Shown here one piece after another: positions 31,540 to 40,137 of a DNA stretch of 51,346 nucleotides. The notes under the pieces were generated by a model. The model had not been told where the DNA came from. It was given only the letters and a program-made list of their open reading frames with translations, and did not search any database. The stretch comes from an uncultured Clostridia bacterium (GTDB lineage Bacteria; Bacillota; Clostridia; TANB77; CAG-508): contig CANRHX010000010.1 in NCBI GenBank assembly GCA_947630545.1, positions 1-51,346 on the forward strand, in the 5' to 3' direction. The number at the start of each line of letters is the position of its first letter. Position 1 is the stretch's first letter. Made by a program: the position numbers and the translations under genes.

Positions 31540-32832
31540 ATGAAAATATTGATGTTAACATGGGAGTACCCACCAAGAGTAGTAGGAGGGATAGCTAGAG
31601 TAGTACATGATTTATCACATACTCTAATAAAAGATGGACATGACGTTACAGTAGTAACATACAGAGAAGGCGAAACGCCATATTTTGAGGATGACAAAGG
31701 AGTAAAGGTATATAGAGTAGACAACTATATGATAAATCCAAACAATTTTATAGATTGGGTAATGCAATTAAATTTTAATATGGTTGCTAAAGCAAATGAA
31801 ATAATAGTTCAAGAAGGAAAGTTTGATGTAATACATGCACATGATTGGTTAGTAGCTTATGCCGCAAAAACTTTAAAAAATTCATTTAATATACCAATAG
31901 TATCAACAATTCATGCAACAGAAAGTGGAAGAAATAGTGGAATACATGATGAACAACAAAGATATATAAATGATACAGAATGGATGTTAACATATGAATC
32001 ATCAGAAGTTATAGTAAATAGTAACTACATGAAAGGAGAAATCCAAAGACTATTTGGACTTCCTTATGACAAAATAAATGTAGTAGCAAATGGAGTAAAT
32101 TTAAGTAGTTTTAATGGAGTAGAAAGAGATTATAACTTTAGAAGAAGATTTGCAATGGATAATGAAAAAATAATATTATTCCTTGGAAGACTTGTATATG
32201 AAAAAGGTGTTCAACATTTAATAGCAGCAATGCCAAAAATTTTAGCAGGTTATCATGATGCCAAACTTGTAATTGCTGGAAGAGGTGGAATGATAGATGA
32301 ACTAAAAGCACAAGTAGATGCATTAGGAATAGGTCAAAAAGTTTATTTTGCAGGATACTTAGGAGGAAAAGATGTTCAAAAAATGTACAAAGCTGCAGAT
32401 ATATCAGTATTTCCTAGCACATATGAACCATTTGGAATAGTTGCTTTAGAGGCAATGCTTGCTGAAGTACCAGTTGTAGTGTCAGATATTGGTGGATTAA
32501 ATGAAATAGTGCAACATAAGGAAAATGGAATGAAAAGTTATGCTGGAAATGCAAACTCAATTGCTGATTCTATCTTAGAATTGTTATATGATCATAAATT
32601 ATGCGCAGATGTAACAAAAAAGGCTAAAAATAAAGTTAGAAATGAATATAACTGGAGCAAAATTGCACAAGACACACACTTTACATATCAAAAAGCCATT
32701 TGTCAATCAATGGCTGAAAAACAGAAAAGAGAAATTGAACAAGAAAGAGCAAGAAAAACTAAAAAGAGCAAAGGAACTGAAACAGAAATTACAAACTTAC
32801 TTAGTTTCAAAAAACGTCAAGCTTATGCATAA
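31540..32832 (+). CDS. GT4 family glycosyltransferase (glycogen synthase-like)
   Basis: MLTWEYPPRVVGGIARVVHDL; LFLGRLVYEKGVQHLI; FPSTYEPFGIVALEAMLAEVPVVVSDIGGLNEIV. Confidence 0.94.
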   Translation: MKILMLTWEYPPRVVGGIARVVHDLSHTLIKDGHDVTVVTYREGETPYFEDDKGVKVYRVDNYMINPNNFIDWVMQLNFNMVAKANEIIVQEGKFDVIHAHDWLVAYAAKTLKNSFNIPIVSTIHATESGRNSGIHDEQQRYINDTEWMLTYESSEVIVNSNYMKGEIQRLFGLPYDKINVVANGVNLSSFNGVERDYNFRRRFAMDNEKIILFLGRLVYEKGVQHLIAAMPKILAGYHDAKLVIAGRGGMIDELKAQVDALGIGQKVYFAGYLGGKDVQKMYKAADISVFPSTYEPFGIVALEAMLAEVPVVVSDIGGLNEIVQHKENGMKSYAGNANSIADSILELLYDHKLCADVTKKAKNKVRNEYNWSKIAQDTHFTYQKAICQSMAEKQKREIEQERARKTKKSKGTETEITNLLSFKKRQAYA

Positions 32833-32979
32833 ATTTGAGATAAAAAATTGCCAAAGGGAAATTTTCTCTTTGGCTTTTATGTTATTAGAAAAAATAATTA
32901 TAACTTCATAATTTCTACAAAATTAGCATAAAAAAAGTGTATAATATATATAAACATATTTGCAAGAAGGAGAGAAGAA

Positions 32980-33879
32980 ATGTTTAAATCAGGATTTGTA
33001 ACTTTAATAGGAAGAACAAATGTAGGAAAATCAACATTAATAAACTTACTAGTGGGAGAAAAAGTTGCTGCAATTGCTAACAAAGTACAAACCACACGAA
33101 CTGCAATTAAAGGAATTGTAAATAGAGAAAATTCTCAAATAATATTTACTGACACTCCAGGAATTCATAAACCTAGAACAAAGTTAAACGAAACAATGAT
33201 AGAAACATCATTTGCCACAATTCCAGATAGTGATATTGTATTATTCTTAATTGAAGCAACTAGTGATAATATAGGTAAAGGAGATAGAATAATATTAGAC
33301 AAAATAAAAGAAACTAAAAGAAAAACAATATTAATAATAAATAAAATTGACTTAGTAGAAAAAGAAAAACTTTTAAATTTAATTGATATATATCGTAAGG
33401 AATATGATTTTGAAGCAGTTATTCCAATATCTGCCAAGAAAGAAAAATACAAAAATATCATATTAGATGAAATAGAAAAGAACTTAAAAGAAGGGCCTGC
33501 ATATTATGATATAGAAGAGTACACAGATCAAACTTTAAGACAATTGGCAGAAGAAACTATTAGAGAAAAGGCATTAAAAATTTTAGATCAAGAAGTGCCA
33601 CATGGTATATTTGTAGAAGTTGAAAAAATGAATAGTAGAATAAATAAAAAAGGAGAAGAAATTTATGATATTGAAGCAACAATATACTGTTTAAGAAATT
33701 CACACAAGGGAATAATAATAGGAAAAAATGGAGAAATGCTAAAACGAATTGGAACAATGGCAAGAATTGATATGGAAAAAAACTTTGGATTAAAAATTAA
33801 TTTAAAAACTTGGGTAAAAGTGAAAGAAGATTGGCAAGAAAATGATTCAATAGTTAATAAATTTAAACTAAAAAAGTAA
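32980..33879 (+). CDS. era: GTPase Era
   Basis: GRTNVGKSTLINLLVGEKVAAIANKVQTTRTAIKGI; DTPGIHKPRTKL; KH domain IIGKNGEMLKRIGTMAR. Confidence 0.98.
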   Translation: MFKSGFVTLIGRTNVGKSTLINLLVGEKVAAIANKVQTTRTAIKGIVNRENSQIIFTDTPGIHKPRTKLNETMIETSFATIPDSDIVLFLIEATSDNIGKGDRIILDKIKETKRKTILIINKIDLVEKEKLLNLIDIYRKEYDFEAVIPISAKKEKYKNIILDEIEKNLKEGPAYYDIEEYTDQTLRQLAEETIREKALKILDQEVPHGIFVEVEKMNSRINKKGEEIYDIEATIYCLRNSHKGIIIGKNGEMLKRIGTMARIDMEKNFGLKINLKTWVKVKEDWQENDSIVNKFKLKK

Positions 33880-33976
33880 TTAATATTATAAAACAAAAAA
33901 TGTAAAATAAGTATAAGATTTATTGAATATGCAAAAGATATTAAAGGTAAAACTTTAAATAGGAGGAATAAAGCTT

Positions 33977-34126
33977 ATGATAAAAAAAATGGCATGGGAT
34001 ACTTTTAAAAAAACAGGTGATATTGATACCTTTTTGGAATTTAAACAAATAGAAAATATTGAAAATAATATTAAAGAAATACAAAATATTACAAATTTGA
34101 ATTTACAAGATGGAGATAAAAAATAA
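33977..34126 (+). CDS. Small protein, YqzL-like (MAWDTFKKTGDIDTFLEFKQIE)
   Basis: Manual ORF between era and recO with RBS aggagg; 49 aa; position and sequence match the YqzL-like pattern. Confidence 0.7.
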   Translation: MIKKMAWDTFKKTGDIDTFLEFKQIENIENNIKEIQNITNLNLQDGDKK

Positions 34127-34209
34127 AAATCAATTACAGATATATGGGTTTCATTTAATATTTAAATAAACCCGTATATCCATAATTAGATTAAAAGGTG
34201 GAAAAATAA

Positions 34210-34938
34210 ATGGCAAATACAAAAACAACTGGAATAGTACTTGCAGAGCATAACCTAGGCGATTTTGATAAAATGCTTACAATATTAACACCAGGGTTTG
34301 GTAAAATTTCTTGTGTAGCAAAAGGAGCGAGAAGGCCTAATAGTAGCTTACTTGCTGGAACACAACTTTTTTGCTTTGGAGAATACTTAATGTATAAAGG
34401 GACTAATACATATCATATAAATTCATGTGAAACGATAGAAATTTTTTATGATTTAAGAACGGATTTAGATAAACTAAAATATGCCATGCATATAATTAAA
34501 ATCGTGCAAGACATAACACAAGAAAATCAAAATTGCTATAAAATTTTACAATTACTATTAAATACACTCTATACAATTTCAAAAACAGACAAAGATTTAG
34601 AATTAACTTTGGGAATATTTAAATTAAGACTACTTTGTATTTTAGGTTTTACACCTAGAATAGAAAAATGTATAAATTGTGGTGAAGAACATGAATTATA
34701 CAAATTTAGCCTAAAAGATAATGGGTTTAAGTGCAAAACTTGTGCGAAGCAAGATAAATCTACTATTTCTATGGGCAAAAGTTCTCAAAATGGAATTATT
34801 TATACAGTAACTGCACCTCCTAAAAAATTGTTTTCATTTAATTTAAAAGATGAAGCTTTAGAAGAATTTAAACTGATTACAAAGTTATATTTTAATGAAA
34901 AATTAGAAAAAGAATATAAAATTGAAGAATTATTTTAA
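34210..34938 (+). CDS. recO: DNA repair protein RecO
   Basis: TTGIVLAEHNLGDFDKMLTILTPGFGKISCVAKGARRPNSSLLAGTQLFCFGEYLMYKG; CINCGEEHELYKFSLKDNGFKCKTCA. Confidence 0.96.
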   Translation: MANTKTTGIVLAEHNLGDFDKMLTILTPGFGKISCVAKGARRPNSSLLAGTQLFCFGEYLMYKGTNTYHINSCETIEIFYDLRTDLDKLKYAMHIIKIVQDITQENQNCYKILQLLLNTLYTISKTDKDLELTLGIFKLRLLCILGFTPRIEKCINCGEEHELYKFSLKDNGFKCKTCAKQDKSTISMGKSSQNGIIYTVTAPPKKLFSFNLKDEALEEFKLITKLYFNEKLEKEYKIEELF

Positions 34939-35062
34939 ATCATGTTTTATAGCAAACACAAAGACTAATTTAAAACAAAACTCTTGACTTTTTCATAATA
35001 AAATATATAATAAGAGTACTAAATCTAAAAATAAAACATAAAAGAAGAAGGGAGCGATTTTT

Positions 35063-35590
35063 ATGAAAATAAAAATAACAGGAAAGGAACTAAAGGTAAC
35101 AGACGCCATTAATGATTATGTAGAAAGAAAACTAGATAGAGTTGATAAATATTTTGAAGAGGCAGAAGCAGAAGTTACATTAAGAACAGAAAAACAAGAA
35201 CAAATAGCTGAAATATATGTTACAGCAAATGGAGAAAAATATAGAGCAGTTACAGAAGATAAAGATTTATATGCTTCTATAGATAAAGACATAGATATAT
35301 TAGAAGGGCAAATTAGAAAAGCAAAAACAAAAAAAGAAAAAATGATGAAAGAAGCATCAATAAAAACTTTAGATGTCACAACATCAACACATAATGAAAT
35401 AACAAATGAAATAATAAAAACATCATATTACGAAATTAAACCAATGTTGCCAGAAGATGCAGTTTTAAAATTGCAAGAAAAGCCATCACATAATTTCTTA
35501 GCATTTATAAATGTTGAAACAGGTAAAGTTAATGTTGTACATAAATTAAAAGATGGTAAAAATTATGGCTTAGTAGAACCAGAAGCTTAA
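35063..35590 (+). CDS. hpf: Ribosome hibernation promoting factor (long form)
   Basis: MKIKITGKELKVTDAINDYVERKLDRVDKYF; C-terminal IIKTSYYEIKPMLPEDAVLKLQEKPSHNFLAFINVETGKVNVVHKLKDGKNYGLVEP. Confidence 0.97.
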   Translation: MKIKITGKELKVTDAINDYVERKLDRVDKYFEEAEAEVTLRTEKQEQIAEIYVTANGEKYRAVTEDKDLYASIDKDIDILEGQIRKAKTKKEKMMKEASIKTLDVTTSTHNEITNEIIKTSYYEIKPMLPEDAVLKLQEKPSHNFLAFINVETGKVNVVHKLKDGKNYGLVEPEA

Positions 35591-35602
35591 ATAAAATATT
35601 AA

Positions 35603-35630
35603 AAGGCAGGAGTATATCTCCTGCCTTTAT
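35603..35630 (+). terminator. Terminator after hpf
   Basis: aaggcaggagtatatctcctgccttta. Confidence 0.8.
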
Positions 35631-35695
35631 GTATGCAAAAACCATATATAAAAACAGAAAAAATACTTCTGCCAAATCTAGTAACTGTGTAAAAA

Positions 35696-35893
35696 CTATC
35701 TCATGTTATTTTCAGCTTGTTGGATCATTTTTCTAACCATGTTACCACCTATTTTACCAGCATCTTTAGCTGAAATGTCACCATTATATCCATCTTTTAA
35801 GTTAACACCAACTTCACTAGCTACTTCATATTTGAATTTGTCTAAAGCAGTCATAGCTTCTGGAACTAATTTTTTGTTTGAATTATTTGCCAT
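35696..35893 (-). CDS. Alpha/beta-type small acid-soluble spore protein
   Basis: LVPEAMTALDKFKYEVASEVGVNLKDGYNGDISAKDAGKIGGNMVRKMIQQAE. Confidence 0.97.
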   Translation of the reverse strand: MANNSNKKLVPEAMTALDKFKYEVASEVGVNLKDGYNGDISAKDAGKIGGNMVRKMIQQAENNMR

Positions 35894-36038
35894 CGTTTCT
35901 TCACCTCCAAGATATAAAACATTTTTTAGAAAAAACTAATAATGTTTTTTTCTAATACTAGCATTTGCAAAATATTAAAAAATAAACAGGAAATTTTTAC
36001 AAAAAAGTTGAAAAATTTTTTTTATAAATATATAATTC

Positions 36039-36140
36039 AAAATGTGTCAATCAAACCCGGAACCGATGACACAAAATGTGTCAATCAAACCCGGAACCAG
36101 TGACACAAAATGTGTCAAGTAAACCCGGAACCAATGACAC
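36039..36140. repeat. Three tandem 34-bp repeats, each a 7-bp inverted-repeat hairpin (TGTGTCA…TGACACA)
   Basis: aaaatgtgtcaatcaaacccggaaccgatgacac repeated at 36039, 36073 and 36107 with few mismatches. Confidence 0.92.
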
Positions 36141-36156
36141 AAAAAGGAGCAAAATT

Positions 36157-37023
36157 ATGTACAAGTTAGTTGCAATTGATTTAGATGGAACAATGTTAAA
36201 TAGTTATGGAGAATTAACAGAAAAAACGAAGGAAATTTTACAAGAAAAAATAAAAAAAGGAATGGAAATTGTTCCTGCATCTGGAAGAACATTACCATCA
36301 ATATTGCCTATATCAGAAGAAATTGGTGGAATTAACTATATTATTGCAGGTAATGGATCTTTAATATATGATACCATTAAAGAACAAATAATATACAATA
36401 AATTTATTCCTAAACAAAAAATTTTAGAAATAATAAAAATTTTAGATGAAAATAGTATTTATTATGCAATATATACTGACAAAGAAATACTAACCCAAGC
36501 ATTAAAATATAACGTTTTATATTATCATAAATCAAATTTAAGTAAAAAAGAAGAAAATCAAACAAAAATAAGAATAATTGAAAATATGCAAGAATATGTA
36601 AAAAACAGTGAAGCTAATTACTTAAAGATAATGGTGTGTGATGATAGTGAATTAATATTTAATGGTATTATAAATAAATTAAAACTAATTAACAAAATAG
36701 AAATACTAGATGTTGGGCATCAATCTAAAAAGATTATAAGGGAAGGTACGAAAGAGGTTCTATTAGAATATTATTATACAGAAATTTCATTAGAAAATGT
36801 TGATAAATGGACTGCAATAGAGTATTTATTAGATTTTTTAAAAATAAAAAAAGAAGAAGTTATTGCAATAGGAGATAATATTAATGACAAAAAGATGATA
36901 CAAAATGCAGGTTTGGGAATAGCAATGGGACAAAGTTCACCTAAAGTTACAAGTATAGCAGATATAGTTTCTGATACAAATGATAACGATGGAGTAGCTA
37001 AAACATTAAAAAATATTAATTAA
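36157..37023 (+). CDS. Cof-type HAD-IIB family hydrolase
   Basis: KLVAIDLDGTMLNSYGELTEKTKEIL; VIAIGDNINDKKMIQNAGLGIAMGQSSPKV; ATG 36157 with RBS aaggag; upstream extension in the ORF track is repeat-derived. Confidence 0.94.
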   Translation: MYKLVAIDLDGTMLNSYGELTEKTKEILQEKIKKGMEIVPASGRTLPSILPISEEIGGINYIIAGNGSLIYDTIKEQIIYNKFIPKQKILEIIKILDENSIYYAIYTDKEILTQALKYNVLYYHKSNLSKKEENQTKIRIIENMQEYVKNSEANYLKIMVCDDSELIFNGIINKLKLINKIEILDVGHQSKKIIREGTKEVLLEYYYTEISLENVDKWTAIEYLLDFLKIKKEEVIAIGDNINDKKMIQNAGLGIAMGQSSPKVTSIADIVSDTNDNDGVAKTLKNIN

Positions 37024-37212
37024 GAAAAAATTATAGGTTAGAAAATATTACAAAAGCATTACAAAGATATTACAAAAATGTTGCAGAAATATTAAGTTTT
37101 TGACAAAGAATATTAAAATATTGATTTTAGAATAGTATTGATGTACAATAAAAAAGAATAGTGGTATTTGTATAAAAATGCACAAAAATAAAAGTAAAGG
37201 GAGGAATTTGTT

Positions 37213-38550
37213 ATGGCAACAAATCCAATGCAAAGAAAAGCAAGATTATCATTCATTTTAGGAATGTTAGTAATGTTAGTATTATGTGGAGCAGTTATAG
37301 CTTTATTATTTGTTCAATTAACAAACTATCAAAAGAAGGAGAAAGAAAGCGCTAAACTTATGCAACAAGTGTATGTTTTAAATCAAGATGTAAGTTCTGG
37401 ACAAGTTGTAACAACAGATATGCTAGAAATGAAAACAGTAAATACACAATTTATTCCTAGTAATGCAACATCAGATTTAGATACAATAACTAATTATGCA
37501 TTGCAAGATAAAGATGGAAATGATGTATATACAAAATATGATAATGATAAAAATTATTCTTTGTATTTATTAATTGATCAAAATGAATGCCAATTAAAAC
37601 AAAGTTCAACTGACAATTATTATATTGAATATATAAATGAAAATGATAATAATTATAATATATATACAAAAACTAGCGATGATGGAAATACATATGTCTA
37701 TTTAAAAGTAGGTAATGTAGAATATCAATTATATGATTCTGGTAATAATAAAGTTTATATAAAATTTGGAATTCAAAATCAAGATAAATTTTATACCAGA
37801 AAAAATAATGCAGAAAAAGAAGTAGAAATACAAGACCTACAATTTAAAAATATTGGTGAAATAAGTAGTATTCCATATGCTCCAGAAAAAAAATATGTAG
37901 AATTAAATACTATTCCATTAATAGCAAAAGTAACAATGAATAAAAATACAGTTATTACTAAAGATTTACTTGCGAAAGGTAAAAACCAGCTTGCAAACGA
38001 TGTAAGAAAACAAGAATATAACTCATTTATATTACCTATGGATTTAGTAACTGGTGATTATGTTGATGTAAGATTAATGTTACCTTCAGGACAAGATTAC
38101 ATAGTAGTATCAAAAAAAGAAGTTGAAATACCAAATATAAATGGAGAAGATTCATTAGATACAGTATGGATGAATGTTTCAGAGGATGAAATATTAACTA
38201 TAAGTAGTGCTATAGTTGATGCATATAAAATAACAGGATCTAAATTATATGTGACAAAATATACTGAAGCTGGATTACAAGAAGCTGCAACACCAACATA
38301 TGTTGTATCAGCAGAAACAGCTACATTACTAAATAAAGATCCAAACATTTTAGCTAAAGCAATAACAGCATTAAAGAATAGATATAGTAGTATAGGAAGT
38401 ACAGATATTAGAAAAAATAATATAAATAAAGCAATAGAAGACGAAGAAACTCCAAATGAAAATCTTAACAAAAAAATGCAAGAAAGTATTACTAATTCAC
38501 AAGATTCAAGAAAGAGTTACTTAGACTCATTATCAGGAGCAATACAATAA
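37213..38550 (+). CDS. CpaB-like SAF-domain Flp pilus assembly protein
   Basis: N-terminal TM; VYVLNQDVSSGQVVTTDMLEMKTV SAF-like; VDVRLMLPSGQDYIVVSKKEVE RcpC/CpaB-like region. Confidence 0.75.
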   Translation: MATNPMQRKARLSFILGMLVMLVLCGAVIALLFVQLTNYQKKEKESAKLMQQVYVLNQDVSSGQVVTTDMLEMKTVNTQFIPSNATSDLDTITNYALQDKDGNDVYTKYDNDKNYSLYLLIDQNECQLKQSSTDNYYIEYINENDNNYNIYTKTSDDGNTYVYLKVGNVEYQLYDSGNNKVYIKFGIQNQDKFYTRKNNAEKEVEIQDLQFKNIGEISSIPYAPEKKYVELNTIPLIAKVTMNKNTVITKDLLAKGKNQLANDVRKQEYNSFILPMDLVTGDYVDVRLMLPSGQDYIVVSKKEVEIPNINGEDSLDTVWMNVSEDEILTISSAIVDAYKITGSKLYVTKYTEAGLQEAATPTYVVSAETATLLNKDPNILAKAITALKNRYSSIGSTDIRKNNINKAIEDEETPNENLNKKMQESITNSQDSRKSYLDSLSGAIQ

Positions 38551-38572
38551 AATCAAAAAAGGAGATAACATA

Positions 38573-39265
38573 ATGGAAAAAATTGGCTTTATAGGTGCCT
38601 ATGATAAATTAGATATGATTATGTACGTGGCAAAAATATTGACATTATGTGAAAAAAAGGTATTAGTAGTTGATTCTACAATAAACCAAAAAGCAAGATA
38701 TGTCATACCTGCAATAAACCCAACCACTACATATGTTACTGAATTTGAAGAAATAGATTTTGCAGTAGGTTTTAATAATTTAGGACAAATTGAACAATAT
38801 TTAAAAGTACAATCAGGATTGCCATATGATATAATCTTAATAGATATTGATAATCCATATAATATTGAAGGATTTGAATTAAATACTACAGAAAAAAATT
38901 ATTTTGTAACAGGGTTTGATTTATTCTCTATAAAAAGAGGAATGCAAATAATATCTTTAATTAAAAATCCTGTGAAACTTACTAAAATATTATTTTCACA
39001 ATATATGTCAAAAGAAGAAAATGATTATTTAGAATATTTATCTTTAGGATATAAGGCAGTATGGGATTCAAACAGAATATATTTTCCAATTGAAAATGGA
39101 GACTTAAGTGTAATATACGAAAATGAGCGTGGATCTAAAATAAAATTCAAAAAATTGAGCCAAGAATATAAAGATGCTCTGTTAGTATTAGCAGATGATA
39201 TGACAAAAGATGTAAACGAAGCACAAATCAGAAAGGCGATAAAAACATTAGAAAAAGGAGTTTAA
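38573..39265 (+). CDS. ParA/MinD-fold-like protein without an obvious Walker A, Tad locus
   Basis: KIGFIGAYDKLDMIMYVAKILTLCEKKVLVVDST…DIILIDIDNPYNIEGFEL. Confidence 0.5.
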   Translation: MEKIGFIGAYDKLDMIMYVAKILTLCEKKVLVVDSTINQKARYVIPAINPTTTYVTEFEEIDFAVGFNNLGQIEQYLKVQSGLPYDIILIDIDNPYNIEGFELNTTEKNYFVTGFDLFSIKRGMQIISLIKNPVKLTKILFSQYMSKEENDYLEYLSLGYKAVWDSNRIYFPIENGDLSVIYENERGSKIKFKKLSQEYKDALLVLADDMTKDVNEAQIRKAIKTLEKGV

Positions 39266-39266
39266 A

Positions 39267-40118
39267 ATGGCGGTAATAACATTTTGGAGTAATGGAAAAG
39301 AGCAAACTGGAAAGACAATATCACTAGCAGCAATTGCTACAGATATGTCAATAAAACATAATGTAAAAATATTAATAATATCTACAAGTAATAAAGATGA
39401 AACATTGCAAAATAGCTTTATACAAAAGCAACATTCAAAAACGCAATCATTTGGAATGTATGCACCAAAGGCGGCATCAGTTGCTATGCAAAATGGTATG
39501 GATGGATTGGTAAAAATGGCTAGGAGTAATAAAATTACTCCTGACATTATAAGAAACTATACAAAAGTAATTTTTAACGAGGCATTAGAAATATTATATT
39601 CTGGAAGTATTAGCAAAGAAGAAGAGGAAGAAATTAATGGATATTATCCAGATGTAATAAAGGCTGCAAATCAGTTCTATGACATGGTATTTGTAGATTT
39701 AGATTCTAATATCAAACCAGACATACAAAGAGAAATATTGCAAATTTCAAATTTAATTATTGCAAATGTAAATCAAAAACTATCAAGTATAGATAGATTT
39801 GTTCAAGAAAGAAAAAATGATCCATTATTATCTTCAAATAAAACATTAATTTTATTAGGAAGATATGATAGATATTCAAAATATACAGCTAAAAATATAA
39901 CGAGATATTTGGGAGAAAAAAATCAAGTATTAACTATTCCATATAATACATTATTATACGATGCAGCAGAAGAAGCTGGAATACCTGACTATTTCTTAAA
40001 TTTCGTAAAAAATAGAACACTTGACAAAGAAGATAAAAATTATTTATTTTTTGAAGAAATACATAGAGCAATAGATTCTATACAATATAGATTACAAGAG
40101 TTACAAATAAGAATTTAG
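39267..40118 (+). CDS. ParA-family/TadZ-CpaE-like ATPase
   Basis: VITFWSNGKEQTGKTISLAAIATDMSIKHNVKILIIST; DMVFVDLDSNIKPDIQREILQISNLIIANVNQ. Confidence 0.7.
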   Translation: MAVITFWSNGKEQTGKTISLAAIATDMSIKHNVKILIISTSNKDETLQNSFIQKQHSKTQSFGMYAPKAASVAMQNGMDGLVKMARSNKITPDIIRNYTKVIFNEALEILYSGSISKEEEEEINGYYPDVIKAANQFYDMVFVDLDSNIKPDIQREILQISNLIIANVNQKLSSIDRFVQERKNDPLLSSNKTLILLGRYDRYSKYTAKNITRYLGEKNQVLTIPYNTLLYDAAEEAGIPDYFLNFVKNRTLDKEDKNYLFFEEIHRAIDSIQYRLQELQIRI

Positions 40119-40137
40119 AAGAAAGGGGTAACTTATA

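Noticed and set aside
36039-36140. CRISPR array
   Set aside because: Units are directly adjacent without unique spacers; no cas genes nearby; each unit is itself a hairpin.
36076-36156. N-terminal extension MCQSNPEPVTQNVSSKPGTNDTKRSKI of the HAD protein
   Set aside because: Translated from the tandem repeats; a good RBS and ATG at 36157 give the normal HAD N-terminus.
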